Of a stretch of 64,000 bases of DNA, positions 11,165-22,236 are shown one piece after another. Below the pieces are notes generated by a model, which was given only the letters and a program-made list of their open reading frames with translations, did no database searches and was not told the origin of the DNA. This DNA is from Apodemus sylvaticus. Its lineage: Eukaryota > Chordata > Mammalia > Rodentia > Muridae. The position numbers were made by a program, and so were the translations under genes. Location: assembly GCF_947179515.1 (NCBI RefSeq), contig NC_067481.1, positions 9,349,183 to 9,413,182 of the forward strand, written 5' to 3'. Numbering within the stretch: position 1 is the stretch's first letter; the number at the start of each line of letters is the position of its first letter.

Positions 11165-12689
11165 GTGAGTGTGCCAGCCCATTGGGTCAGAGGAGAGTTG
11201 CGTGGGCTATATAGACTGCTCAGTGTGAACTACCTTTGTCAGGGTCAAGCTCATGTTGGAAGCCATGTTGGAAGCCAGTTGCAGGGCTCAGGAAATGCAC
11301 CACATATGTGGGTCAATGTGGTACCCACAGTGGAGACCCCAAGGAACAAGATAATCTCTTGACCCTTTGACCTTTACATGACCAGCTTGAGTGGCTATGC
11401 CCCTTTTCAAAGACCTCTGTGGATAGCAACCCATAGTTATCAGCACTGGGCACGTCCCCCCTACTATGTCCCCTGTAAATGTCACAGTGTCCTCAGCTGA
11501 GGACCTTCTTGTTACCACTTGACCTAAGGAGTCATTACATGAGCTGCTGTTGTAGATCCCCACTTGGGACACGGGCCTCACACATCACTTTACTAAAACA
11601 ATGGCTGGTCTACAACATAGGATCACAGTGCTCATGTAGACTGCTAATGGGGGACAATTTAAAAATGCCTTCCATTGTACAAGGCCATGTGTCTTGCAAG
11701 TTTGTGCCTGTACTTAAATGATCGTGTTTCTACTCTCCCCAGATCCCTTTCTCCATTGTCAAAGTCCTGCACATAGAGGCTTTGGGAAAGAAAGGGCGTG
11801 GGTGGCCTTAGAGATTTTCATAATCTACCACAGCCATGGCTGCCATTTCAGGTGGTTGAGGCACCAGGAAGAAAGGAGGGGGAGATGCAGAGATTTGTGG
11901 TCAGCCCCAAGATCCCAAAGTGAAGCTTTTTTCCCCCTCCCTCTCAATCTCCATTCTGGGCTTGATGTCAAATCTCCATTTTCCAGGCAGAGGTCTGATA
12001 GACCAGAGGGCCGTCTGCCCTGCTGGTCTGTTCGTGAAACCACAAGGAGACAGGATGCAGCGTCTGCTCTAAAAGATTCTATAGCAAAAGCAGGGTCTCG
12101 CCCCAGGCCCACTTTTGCTTCTTGCCAGAGGGGGATCTCATAGTTCATACAACTTACCCTTCTTTCTGGCGAGGACTGAAGCTCAGAGGCTGTGCACCTT
12201 ACCAAGCGCTTGCTTCAAGAAGGGGGCCCCAGCCCTTGGCCTGTCGGTATTGTACCTGTAGCAGGTGGCGTCTGCCTACAGGGCCCAGCTTATCTCTTGC
12301 CCTTGCCCATCTCAGTGCTCACTCTTCTGTGTTGCTGCTTTGATCAGAGCTCATTTGGTCTGAAGCAGTGCATACCTCCTCTTGCTGGCCCAAATAAAGG
12401 AATTCCTTAAAAGGAGGAATCTCATCTGAAACCAAGATGGCGGTTTTGGGGGTGGAGAATAGAGGACATACTGTCAATACAGAAATGGCCAGGTGGGCCC
12501 ACCTCTGCCACAGGAGAGTACAGTTACAGACTAAACTCCCAAACATGCCTACCACAACTGGACACACCAAGACCATTCCCAATCAGAGTCCTGTCAGCCA
12601 ACATAGGCATCAAGGATGAGCAGGCCAATAGCGTGTCCTACAGCCATATCATCCTTAGAAAGATGCATTCTGTTGCAAAGGCTGGGACA

Positions 12690-12885
12690 ATAACTCAGTG
12701 CAGAGGGGACTTGCTACACAAGCACTCATATAAAAAGCCAGATGTGGCCAGGTGTGCCTGTAACCCCAGTGTTGTTCAGGCACAAGAGGTTCAGTGGGCA
12801 TTGTTGGCTCCCTGCCTAGCTTCAGTGAGAAAGAGTGTCTCAAGGGAATAAAACAGTAATAGAACAGGCATCCACATCCTCTCTG
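12690..12885 (+). repeat. B4/RSINE-type SINE
   Basis: A tRNA-like head ('aactcagtgcagaggg') is followed by a B1-like 'ggtgtgcctgtaaccccagt', then 'ctggcctacacacat' leading into the CA-rich array. The array may have grown from this SINE's CA-rich tail. Confidence 0.6.
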
Positions 12886-12887
12886 GC

Positions 12888-13496
12888 CTACACACATACA
12901 CACATATACACACACACATATACACAAACTCACACCACATATACCACACATATACACACATACCACATACATACATTCACATATATATCACACAAAAACA
13001 CCGCACATATACCACACATATACACACATACCACACACGTACATAAACATATATATACACCACACACACAAATATACACACCACATATACCATACACATG
13101 CACACGTGCCACACATATACATTCACATATATAACACACACACAACATATACCACACACATGTACACATACCACACACATACATTCACATATATACTACA
13201 CACAGACACCCCATATATACCACACATATACATACATTGCACACACATACATTCATGTATATATACACCACACACACAAATATACATACCACCTATACCA
13301 TACACATGCACACATACCACACACATATATTCACATATATAACACACACTACATATACCACACACATGCATACATATCACACACATACACTTACATATAC
13401 ACCACACATAAGCACACACATACATATAACACACACATGCATACATGCCACATACATATTCATATATAACACACACATACATATACACACTCCAGA
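12888..13496. repeat. CA/TA tandem array with a ~208-base higher-order period
   Basis: About 600 bases of CACA, CATA and TATA steps. Longer words recur at a fixed spacing: 'atacattcac' at 12971 and 13179 with a variant at 13385, and the block 'accacacacacaaatata' at 13059 and 13267. This gives a period of about 206-208 bases and about 2.5 copies, so the array arose by duplicating a long unit and not only by dinucleotide slippage. Confidence 0.85.
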
Positions 13497-14040
13497 CTTT
13501 TTTTTAAAAAGAGAAAAATACATGCTATAGCAAGGATATACCTTGAAAACATGCTAGTGTTGAAATAAGCCCCCCCGCAAAAGAAATCCATATACGATTC
13601 TGTGTATAGGAAATACCCAGAGGCAACAAACATATGGAGAGAAAAAAGATGGAGAAATACATGGTGACAGGGTCTGGGAGGAGGAAGGAACAGGGACATG
13701 GCTGCCAACAGCTGTGGGCTTCTTTCTATGATAAAGATGTTGGAATTGATGGTGATGCCTGCTTAACCTTGTAAACACGCTAAAAAGCCCAGTGGCTACA
13801 CAGTAAATGTTACACAGGATGCAAGTTATGTCCCAACCAGATTGTCACCGTCAAAGACAACTTAAAGATCCAAAGGGTACAAAGCTACTGTAACTGCTTC
13901 ATGGGAAGCTGGGCAAGGGGCCGCTTCTTAGAACATGGCCGGACGAGATGCCCACCACACGTGTCTGTTGTCTGGGGTGGGATCACCAGTCTGGGCTGGT
14001 GGCATGTCTGCACTGGTCAATGTCTCTGTGCCCTCCTTAG

Positions 14041-14199
14041 GTATGGACAGCTGAGCGGCATGGTGGAACCCTTGGCTGGGGTCTTTGGTGCGTTTGCGGT
14101 GGTGCTGGCTGAGCCCATCCTGCCCTATGCGCTGGCCTTCGCTGCGGGCGCCATGGTCTACGTGGTCATGGACGACATCATCCCGGAAGCCCAGATCAG
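14041..14199 (+). CDS. Slc39a11: Slc39a11 (ZIP11) penultimate coding exon
   Basis: This 159-base exon lies between a TAG acceptor (14038-14040) and a donor GTACAG from 14200. Its first base completes Trp (TGG), then 52 codons follow, and the last two bases start a Ser codon. The product segment includes YGQLSGMVEPLAG, FGAFAVVLAEPILPYALAF and AAGAMVYVVMDDIIPEAQI. It covers transmembrane helix 5 with the EPLAG motif (metal-binding Glu of the ZIP fold), helix 6, and the start of helix 7 with the acidic DD pair and IIPEA. Codon use is GC-rich at third positions. No stop or frameshift occurs. A shadow reading frame here is not coding. Confidence 0.95.
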
Positions 14200-14448
14200 G
14201 TACAGAGCTAGTCGCAATTCTTCAGCCCTGTCCCAGGCCTAGTCTGAGACTCCCCCCGCCCCTCACACTTGCTCTCTTCCTCTCTCTTTCCATTGCTTTC
14301 CTCTAAGATCCCTCTGTCCCTGGCCACAATTGTCCCTGTCCCTCCTCTGCTTGCTAAAATTGAAATAAAGAGGAGGAAGGTGACATCACACAGTGGCATA
14401 AAGCAGGAGCCCTTGGCCCCTGGCCCCTTGTTGAAATAGCCACCTTTA

Positions 14449-14450
<2 letters not shown>

Positions 14451-14498
<48 letters not shown>
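14451..14498. repeat. (CT)n microsatellite
   Basis: About 24 uninterrupted CT dinucleotides, a polypyrimidine tract on the transcribed sense strand. Confidence 0.97.
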
Positions 14499-14499
<1 letters not shown>

Positions 14500-14693
14500 G
14501 GAAAGAGGAGAGTGGTAAGCTCAAAGATGCAAGCAATAGCCTTAAATGTGTTTCATTATCTTACCACGGGCCAGGTGTCAAGAGGCGTGGTGGTCAGGGG
14601 AGGGGCCTTGCACACTTTCATTCAGGTTTGTCTAACAGAATAATTCTGAAGCTCGTTTATCATGACAGGTCAGTGTCTTTAAGGACTAATAAC

Positions 14694-14888
14694 CGGGGCT
14701 GGAGAGATGACCCTGTCAGCATTGTGTTTGCCACCCCAGAACCCACGTGAAAAGCCAGTCATGGTGGCATGTGCTTGTAATCCCAGCACTGGGGAGGGAG
14801 AGACAGGTGGATACCTGATGCCCCATAGCCGGCTAGCCAGATTAGCCTAATTTGAGAGTCCCGGGCCAGCAAGAGGCCCTGCCCCCAA
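14694..14888 (+). repeat. B4A-type SINE
   Basis: It starts with 'ggggctggagagatga', continues with 'ggtggcatgtgcttgtaatcc' and 'cactggggagggagagacag', and ends in 'gaggccctgcccccaaaa'. Confidence 0.75.
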
Positions 14889-14944
14889 AAAGTAGATAGT
14901 GCTGGAAATGGCTCCTAAAACCTCCCCCAACACACGTGAATGGC

Positions 14945-14958
14945 CACTACTTTTTAAA

Positions 14959-14992
<34 letters not shown>

Positions 14993-15163
14993 CTGTGTCT
15001 GTGTCTGTGTCTGTGTCTGTGTTCATGGAGGTTAGAAGTCAGATCCCTGGAGCTGTAATCATAGGCTGTTATGAGCCTACTGATATGGATGCCAGGAACC
15101 GAATTCTGGTCCTCTGCAGAGCAGCAAGTGCACCTAACTGCTGAGCCATCTTCCCAGCCCCCC
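14945..15163 (-). repeat. B3-type SINE, antisense, with TG and TGTGTC tract
   Basis: The 3' part reads 'ctgctgagccatcttccc', the reverse complement of the B2/B3 tRNA-like head, with 'ggaggttagaagtcag' upstream. The element's tail side holds (TG)n and then about five TGTGTC units (14965-15021). Confidence 0.8.
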
Positions 15164-15442
15164 TGCTGACTACAGTTTGCTTGTTCAAGCCTGAGACTGG
15201 AGAGTTCTGGTCAAATGATTTCCCTGTTCTGCAGCTCTGACCAGGAGCCACAGAAAACAGTGAGATTAGGCTAAGGAGGGCGTGGTTTGGCATCAGGAGG
15301 GAGTGTTCAATTGGTGTATGGTACCCAGACATCACTGCTGCTGCTGTTGGTAGAATACTCTCTGTTGTGGTTGGGTTCGTCAGCCCAGACAAGGTCATAG
15401 GAAGCATCAGCTAAGTCTTACCACCTTCTTCTTCCTTCCTAG

Positions 15443-15521
15443 TGGCAATGGGAAGCTGGCATCCTGGGCCTCCATCCTGGGATTCGTGGTGATGATGTCC
15501 CTTGACGTGGGCCTCGGCTAG
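15443..15521 (+). CDS. Slc39a11: Slc39a11 (ZIP11) last coding exon and stop codon
   Basis: The first base completes a split Ser codon. Then 25 codons (GNGKLASWASILGFVVMMSL then DVGLG) lead to TAG at 15519-15521. The segment is the loop and final transmembrane helix of ZIP11, and the C terminus DVGLG matches the known end of the family. Combined with the two upstream exons it gives 111 continuous residues, as expected for the C-terminal third of a 342-residue protein. The gene is intact here. Confidence 0.95.
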
Positions 15522-16490
15522 CTCTGACAAACCTTGGGACTCCGTGAAGGAATGCACCGGGCTTCTGCAGGACCATGATGAGCCTCTCTTCACATACACA
15601 ACCCCGTTCCTTTCTCCCCTCCATCTCCTTACCCCAGATCAGCTCTGATTACATTTTGACTTTTCATTTTGCTTTGGAGGGAGAAGCTGGTTTTCTTTGT
15701 AATTTCAAGGTATCCTAGAACTGTAGATTTGTGTTTGGCCCACTGAGTGGAAGGTGTCTTTCTTCAGTGGGATTGTCGAGGCTAACCCCTACTAGCCCAC
15801 CTCCAGTCTCCCTCACTAGACCCAACTTCAACACCTCAGGGTCACCTCCAGAAGCCAGCTCCTGGGGTACAACTCCTGAGCATGTTGGGCTAAGGTTTTA
15901 GAGCAGGTTGCCAGGGCCCATGGCACTCCTTCTCCATGGACCTTCTGTCCACCTAGAATGCCTGGACAGAAGCAACATGAACCCAGAAGCCAGCTCAAAC
16001 AGGGTCTGCTTCCTCCAGGGAGGCATGCACGGGAGGGCCCACACACCAAGAGCAAGAAGGCAGCTTGGCTCTCTCCTTTGTCCTAAGACAAAGATTGGCA
16101 CTGCTGAAGTTAGGGAAATATGGAAATGAAGGTGACTGGTGAACACACAGCGCTCTGTGAGGAGCGCAAAAGCTCTCCGCTCTGAGTAGGTTTTAAACTG
16201 AGCCCCACGCCCTGCTCTTTGTAGATGACAAGAGCAGGCACTTCATAGCGGCTCCCAGATCTCCTAACTATTAATCTTGATGTGTTTACAGCCTTTGCTT
16301 TTCTGAGAGACTTGTGGATTCGAGCAAATGGCAAATACTCAACCCTCTCACTGACTCACAGAGTTGCTTGAGTCAACTCGAGGGAATGACATTCAAAACC
16401 TTCTCTGCTGGCCACTTGGAAACTTAGAACCCAGAGCCCCTCAGCTTCAGCAGGCTTTGTGGGCATCTGGCCAGCAGGCTTCTCATAGGA

Positions 16491-16496
16491 AATAAA
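16491..16496 (+). terminator. Slc39a11: Possible proximal poly(A) signal (AATAAA)
   Basis: A canonical hexamer inside the 3'UTR followed by a G-rich stretch (GGGGTGGGGGG at about 16499-16509) and a T-rich segment at about 16521-16545. Use is uncertain. Confidence 0.4.
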
Positions 16497-17033
16497 AGGG
16501 GTGGGGGGTTAAGAAGAGGTATTTTTTACATTTCCTTTCTTAGAAAACTTACAATTCTTAGGTGACCCTGAAGAATGACTGGACCTAGACTACATGCCGA
16601 CCTAACTTACTCTATCATACATGTAGCCCCACCACCCGCTCTCCCAACGCATCTGAGCCCCGAGCCCTCCATGGCCTAGAAGAGTGTGGGGGACTCAGAG
16701 AACAGGCTGTACCCGGGATTTTGCCAGGCATTTTGGGTACTGACTGGGTTATCAGTATCTGCCCTCTGTGTTTACATGTCCCATCTCTCCGAGGATGGAT
16801 ACTGTAGTCTGTGAATCTTCAAAAGATCCCAGAGGTCAACCTCGGCAGGGTGTGTCCGTTCTTCTGAAGCACTGGTGATCAAAATTGAAGACTTATTCAG
16901 AGATTCGATGGGTTGAGGTTAGCTGGTTTGGTGATTGGCACGTGTATATATTTTTAGTCTTACGTCTCCGTGTGTAGTTCTGTTGCTGCAAATCCTTTCT
17001 GCTGGATAAGACCTTGTAACTGTGATTAATGTC

Positions 17034-17039
17034 AATAAA
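17034..17039 (+). terminator. Slc39a11: Main poly(A) signal of Slc39a11
   Basis: AATAAA followed 10-35 bases later by a GT-rich downstream element ('ttttgtggtgc' and 'gtgttctgtttg'). Cleavage is expected near 17050-17060. It matches the end of the repeat-free UTR. Confidence 0.75.
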
Positions 17040-17406
17040 GGGAATTTTGTGGTGCACGAGCTGTGTTCTGTTTGATCTTCAACACCAATGCTCTCTAGAG
17101 CTGCTGAGGCCCCTCTCCCACACAACACCAGCAGGAGTGAAGAGCTGCTTACAGCGGGATGAACAGTCAGCTTCCAGACTGCGGAAAACCACATCCAACT
17201 CCAGCTTTACTTAAAGAAAACAGTTAATGGACAGATGTTAAGGAATGTGGAGGAGCTAGTGGAGAATCAGGCTTGGAAATGGGGTCTAAGATAGTTAGAG
17301 ATCTAAGACAGTTACCCAATGACATTTGAAAACAGCTTCTATTAGATGCCATGGCCCCTGATGCCGGTGATTAAATACTGGACATTTCTTATGAAACTCC
17401 TACTCT

Positions 17407-17579
17407 GCTGGGTGGTGATGGCACATGCCTGTAATCCCAGCACTCTGGGAGGCAGAGGCAGGCAGATTTCTGAGTTTGAGGCCAGCCTGGTCTACAGAGT
17501 GAGTTCCAGGACAGCCAAGGCTATACAGAGAAACCCTGTCTTGAAATAAACCAAAAAAAAAAAAAAAAATCCAAAAAAC
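17407..17579 (+). repeat. B1 SINE (Mus-type)
   Basis: Full-length 7SL-derived B1. It has an A box-like start 'gctgggtggtgatggcac', 'cctgtaatcccagcactc', 'gaggccagcctggtctac', 'aaaccctgtcttg' and a long A tail interrupted by CC. The 'gcagatttctgagtttgagg' variant is typical of mouse B1 subfamilies. Divergence is low to moderate. Confidence 0.93.
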
Positions 17580-17766
17580 CGAAATTCTCACTCCCTTATA
17601 CCTCCAACAGCATCAGGAGAATTAGGCTGTATTGCCCCCCATCCTTCCTGTTCTGATTCCTTCTTCAAGGTCAGAGTTAGAGATAGTCACACAGCAGAGG
17701 TTTGCATATACACACAGATCCACTATACCATAAGCAGCTATACTTATACCCAAACTTACACATACA

Positions 17767-17768
17767 CA

Positions 17769-17812
<44 letters not shown>
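17767..17812. repeat. (CA)n microsatellite
   Basis: About 22 CA units with one early interruption. Confidence 0.97.
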
Positions 17813-17813
<1 letters not shown>

Positions 17814-18153
17814 ATACAATGTGCTGTGTGTGGGACAAACATCTGCCTAGAACTTGAATCCCGTGCCTATGAACTGGCGGGACTTAACCCTGACCAGGAA
17901 TCCCATTACAGTAGGTTTTCTAGATTTGGGGATGGGTTCAGATGTTAGCCACAGGAAGAGACAAAGTTGACTCAGTGTATCACTGAGTATTTTATTGTAA
18001 CTCAGATTCCTCATTTTGCAAAGGTTGGTCATTGGCTCAGAAATTGTTGCTGTTCCTCATACAATCAAACATCAATCACCCCTTCACAAAAGGAACTAGC
18101 CCAGTACTATACCAACCCCTATTCTAAAAATGTCTACATTAGAATCCATTTTG

Positions 18154-18231
18154 ATATATCAATATATCAATATATCAATATATCAATATATCAATATATC
18201 AATATATCAATATATCAATATATATATATAT
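18154..18231. repeat. (ATATATCA)n octamer repeat
   Basis: About nine tandem copies of an ATATATCA octamer running into pure (TA)n. Confidence 0.95.
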
Positions 18232-18534
18232 TCTTCCAAACTATATAAATACAATTTTTAACCCTAAATTATCTTGGTTCATAATTCTCATTCTTATTGT
18301 TTTGTGTTTGCCACAATCTGTTGCTCTTGTTTGAGGGTATGCCCAGGAGTTTCTTGAAACCTAGATCCCCAGTGTATCAATGTCTCAAGATTGAGAGAGG
18401 CTGCTGTTTAATTGGAGGTCAGAGGTCAGAAGGAGCTGTTCCACAATCTGGGTTAATTCTGGAGTATGGTTCTTCCTGTCCTGTGGTGTGACCTCTCTCC
18501 TTCCCACATGGTATCAATAGCCTTTAAAACTTGT

Positions 18535-18940
18535 GCCATAGTTTCTGTCAACTTGACATAAAAAGACATATGTGAAAAAAGGAAATCACAATTGAGAAAT
18601 AATCCACCAGACTGGTAAACCTGTCTGGGGTGGTGGTGGTGGTGAAATTTCTTGGTTAACAATTGACGTGGAAGGACTCTGCCCACTGTGTGCTGTGTCA
18701 CCTCGAGCTAGGTGGTTCTGGGTTGTATAAAAAAGTGAATTGAGCAAGTCATGAAGAATGAGCTATCAACAGCACCCTTCCATGGTCTCTGCATCAGTTC
18801 CTGCCTCCAGGTTCCTACCTGAGTCTCTGCCTTGACTTCCTGTAATGATGGAGGGGTAAGCCCGATAAATCCCTTTCCCCAGCAAGTTGATTTTGGCTGT
18901 GGTGTTTATCATAGCAGCATAAAAGCAAACTAATACAGAC
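18535..18940 (+). repeat. ORR1-type MaLR LTR, sense, nested in an older LTR
   Basis: It runs from 'gtcaacttgacataaaaa' to 'agcataaaagcaaactaata', with 'atcaacagcacccttccatg', 'tctctgcatcagttcctgcc' and a poly(A) signal region 'cccgataaatcccttt', all hallmarks of the rodent MaLR LTR. A (GGT)n expansion lies near 18630. An MLT1-like 3' end follows directly. Confidence 0.8.
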
Positions 18941-18941
18941 T

Positions 18942-19080
18942 GTCACCAGAGTCTGATTGGCTGGAGCTGCCCAGTTGTGGATTTCCAGCCTCCAAAACTC
19001 TATGCTGAGTAAATCATTTTCTTTATATAGTTCTTAGCCTCGAGCACTTTGTTATAGCAATGGTAAACCAACTGAAACAC
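18942..19080 (+). repeat. MLT1-like LTR 3' end
   Basis: 'ttccagcctccaaaactcta', 'gagtaaatcattttcttta' and 'gttatagcaatggtaaac' are the typical end of an ancient MLT1 LTR. Its 5' part appears to have been separated by the ORR1 insertion or lost. Confidence 0.6.
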
Positions 19081-19189
19081 TCTCTTCTGAAGCAGACCAG
19101 GCTTGCAGATTACTAAGGATATACACACAGAGAACTTTTATTTTCTGGTAAGATACTGTCAGTAAAGGAGTAAAGGGAATGACAATGTC

Positions 19190-20255
19190 CTTTCCCCCCC
19201 CCATTAATTTATTTACTCACTTTGCATCCTGACCGAAGCCCTCCTGTCTCCACTCCTCCCAGTCCCATCCTTACAAATCCCCCCCCCCAGACCCCCTTGG
19301 GTACCACCTCGTCCTGGGACATCCAGTTGCAGCAGGATTAAGCACATCCTTTCCTACTGAGGGCCAACCAAGCAGTCTAGTTAGGGGAAGGGGATCCAAT
19401 GGCAGACAACAAAGTCAGAGACGGTCTCCATTCCAGTTGTTAGGAGACCCACATGAAGACCAAGCTGCACATCTTCTACAAAAATGTAGGGCTAGGTCCA
19501 GCCCTGCAAACTCTAGTTTGTGGTTTAGTCTCAGTCCCAGGTTAGTTGACTCTGTAGGTCTTCTTGCGGTGTCCTTGACCCCTCTGGCTACCTCAATTCT
19601 AGCCCCCACTCTTCCACAAGACTCCCTGAGCTCTGCCTGATGTTTGACTGTGGGTCTCTACATCTGTTTCCATCAGCTGCTGGATGAAGACTCTTGGGAG
19701 ATTGCTATGCTAGGTTCCTGTCTGAAATCATAGCAGGATATCATTAATAGTGTCAGAGGTTGGCTCTCTCCCACGGAATGGGTCTTAAGTTGGGCCAGTC
19801 ATTGGTTGGCAGTTCCCTCAATGTCTGCTCCATCTTTATCCCTTCCTATCTTGTAGATAGGCAGGACAAATTTGGTGTCAAAGGTTTTGTGGCTGGGTCG
19901 ATGTTCCCCTCCCTCCACTGGAAGTCCTCCCTGGCTACATGTAGGGACCACTTAAGTCTCCATATCTCCTGGATCACCCCATAGACTCCCTGGAGCCTCC
20001 CCCTCATTTCAGGTCTCCAGCTAGTCACAGAGATGCCCAACACCGATTTCTCTTCTCACTCCCAACCCTGTTCTACCCCCTCTCTCCCCACACCTGATCC
20101 CCATCCCCCTTCTTCTCCTCACCCCCTCCCTCACCAAACTCCCTCCCTCCTTCCACCTCTGATGACTATTTTGTTTCCCCTTCTGAGTGAGATTCACGAA
20201 TCCTCCCTTGGGCTGTCCTTATTACTTAGTTTCTTTGGGTCTGTATGTGAGGAGA
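19190..20255 (-). repeat. Lx-type L1 3' region, antisense
   Basis: The + strand reads as the reverse complement of a rodent L1 3'UTR: 'ttaatttatttactcacttt', pyrimidine-rich blocks (19190-19300 and 20040-20165), 'ttgactctgtaggtcttctt', 'tgtctgctccatctttatcc', and the terminal 'ccttattacttagtttcttt'. It carries no open ORF of note. It is old and diverged. Confidence 0.65.
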
Positions 20256-20324
20256 CCCAGTCACATAGACTTCCCCCAACATGAATTTCCCTACTGGGCC
20301 TTGATGGACCCTACCCTCCCACAC

Positions 20325-20392
20325 AGAGCCAAAATAAATCCTCCCTCCTCTGCATTGCTCTACATTGTCAGGGGTTTGGTCACAGAAGAGTA
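20325..20392 (+). repeat. MaLR LTR 3' end fragment
   Basis: 'gagccaaaataaatcctccc' followed by 'gtcaggggtttggtcacag' is the poly(A) signal and end of a MaLR LTR. Confidence 0.55.
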
Positions 20393-20879
20393 AGTACCAC
20401 AGGCTGCAGCCTGCAGACCTCACTCAACTCCTGGTGCATGTTGGAAGGGTATGAAAGCCAGAAGCCAATGGACTTTACCCTTTCCTTTTACATGGAGGTA
20501 TGTCATCCATGCAAAGACACAATTAGAGTGTATTACACACTTATATAGATTTTACCTATGCATACCCTGCCTGAGAGTGGGGACAGACATCCCAAGTCAC
20601 AAGTATCCAGACTGCTGAATTCTGGGGTCTCTTCCCTCTGGCTAAAGTCCTAGTGAGCCCAGTCAGGCTGCAGGTGTGGTCAGATTCCAGCTTGCCCATC
20701 TTAGGCCAGGTGATGCATACTGTCTACAACTGCACAAAGTTCCTGGAGCCCTGTTCTAAATGTCCTTGGCTGTGATGGGGGACAAGCCTATATGTAGGGA
20801 AAGCCAAATACATGGGCAAATGGACGTGCATTTTAGCCCTGGACATGTATTCTAGCATCTTTGCATCCCATGGTCCCCC

Positions 20880-21130
20880 TGAAAATCCAAACATGAGACT
20901 AGAAATCCAGACACACCTGAGAAGGGAGTCTCAAATGAGGGGTTGGCCAGATTAGATTAGCCTGTAGGCGTATCTATGGGGAATTGTCTTGATTGTTATT
21001 TGATGTAGAAGAACACATCATTCTCTAAGCTGGTGGTCCTGAACTGTGTAAGAATGCTAGGTGAGTATAAGCTGGCTTGTTACTAGCAAGCAGAACCCTC
21101 TGTGGTTCCTGCTCTACTTCTTAGCTAGAA
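20880..21130 (+). repeat. MaLR LTR remnant, sense
   Basis: 'gcctgtaggcgtatctatgg', 'aattgtcttgattgttattt' and 'ctggtggtcctgaactgtgt' match the 5' half of a rodent MaLR LTR, ending in 'tggttcctgctctacttc'. Confidence 0.6.
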
Positions 21131-21141
21131 AACAACTGTGG

Positions 21142-21210
21142 AATAAATAAATAATAAAATAAAAATTTTAAAATTCCCTTTTTTAAATTTTATTTTATTA
21201 TTTATTTATT
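21142..21210. repeat. AT-rich inverted repeat (potential cruciform)
   Basis: The arm 21142-21173 is complementary to 21181-21210, apart from a two-base length difference, around a loop of about 7 bases. It sits at the junction of a MaLR LTR end and the T-rich start of an antisense L1. Confidence 0.85.
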
Positions 21211-21505
21211 TTTATTCGATATGTTCTTTATTTACATTTCAAATGATTTCCCCTTTCCTGGATTCCCCCCTCCCCAAAAGTCCCATAAGCCCTCTTCCCT
21301 CCCCCTGTTCCCCAATCAACCCCCAATACCAGGACAGGGAAGAAGGAATACCTGCTTCTCTGACCTGGTATTCCCCTACACTGCTGCACTGAGCCTTTCC
21401 AGGACCAGGGGCCCCTCCTTCCTTCTTCTTGGGCATCATTTGATATGTGAATTGTTTCTTGGGTATTCCAAGCTTCTGGACTAATATCCGTTTATCAGTG
21501 AGTAT
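21180..21505 (-). repeat. L1 3'UTR and start of ORF2 end, antisense
   Basis: T-rich start, 'tttatttacatttcaaatga', 'cccctttcctggattccccc', 'attcccctacactgctgcac', 'tcttgggtattccaagcttc' and 'ctaatatccgtttatcagtg', in the order of a reverse-complemented rodent L1 3' end. It is shortened internally relative to what I recall of the consensus. Confidence 0.8.
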
Positions 21506-21510
21506 ATGTA

Positions 21511-21542
<32 letters not shown>

Positions 21543-21543
21543 A
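21506..21543. repeat. (TG)n(TA)n microsatellite
   Basis: A GTGT run passes into pure TATA. Confidence 0.9.
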
Positions 21544-21847
21544 TCACTTCACTTCCCATCTTCTCTATGAGCACTGTGGTGTGGAATCCAAATGAGCTTT
21601 TGACTCAAGTTGCTATTTCCACAGAGATATGATTGGGATGCTGCAAGAAGGTCTTCATTTGGGTCACTACATTTATCTTGGTCCTTTAAAAGAAAATCAA
21701 CTCCAAATAAGATACCTCTGGTGACATTTGATGTTGAAGCCTCAGTCATGTGTTGTTTGTGGCTGGGGAGAGTCAGAAGGAAAAGGACTAGGGGACACTG
21801 GGTGAGGGATAATTAAAGTGGTGCCACCATTAGACCTCTAAGAGGTG

Positions 21848-22236
21848 TTTTGTTTTACTTTCTGTGGCTGCGATAAAACACTGATAAAACCAAGCTGGGT
21901 AGGAAACTGCTTGGCCTATCCATCCCAAATACAGCATCACTGAAGGAAGTCAAGGCAGGAACTCAATTAGGCCAAAAACCTGGAGGCAAAACCACAAAAT
22001 GGCTGCTTACTGTCTTGATCTCCATTCCTTGCTCTGCTTCCTTTTTTGTACAACCCAAAACCACCTGTCTAGGAGTGACACTGCCCACAGTGGGCTGGGC
22101 CCTCCCATGCTGATCATTCGTCAAGAAAAATGTCCCCCAACAGACTTTATCACAAGCCAATCTGATGGAGGCGACTTCTCACTTAAGGTCACGTCTTCCA
22201 AGATGACTCCAGCTTGCATCAAGTTGTCAAAATAAA
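21848..22236 (-). repeat. ORR1-type MaLR LTR, antisense
   Basis: Nearly complete. 'tactttctgtggctgcgata' and 'aaaacactgataaaacc' mark the start, 'gcccacagtgggctgggccc' the middle, and 'agatgactccagcttgcatc' plus 'aagttgtcaaaat' the end, the reverse complement of the sense LTR at 18535-18940. Confidence 0.8.

Larger units (their letters stand above)
11165..14040 (+). other. Slc39a11: Slc39a11 intron (penultimate but one)
   Basis: A GT-AG intron of 2876 bases. It contains a B4-like SINE and the large CA/TA array at 12.9-13.5 kb. The segment 11165-12690 holds no recognisable gene or repeat. The segment 13500-14030 is also unassigned. Confidence 0.9.
14200..15442 (+). other. Slc39a11: Slc39a11 last intron
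   Basis: A GT-AG intron of 1243 bases with a (CT)n tract, a B4-like SINE and an antisense B3-like SINE. The acceptor has a strong pyrimidine tract (15427-15440). Confidence 0.95.
15522..17056 (+). other. Slc39a11: Slc39a11 3' untranslated region
   Basis: It runs from the stop codon to the cleavage region after the AATAAA at 17034. It is essentially free of recognisable repeats, unlike its surroundings. A Pumilio-type element TGTATATA lies at 16943-16950, near the distal end. An earlier AATAAA at 16491 could create a shorter UTR lacking that element. Confidence 0.8.

Noticed and set aside
11718..12205. Opposed 141- and 126-codon frames in the Slc39a11 intron
   Set aside because: They overlap on opposite strands inside a confident intron, and no family or splice signals support either.
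12835..13530. Overlapping frames rich in His/Thr/Tyr or Cys/Val
   Set aside because: These arise from the CA/TA higher-order array. The same words appear in all frames and there is no start context or domain.
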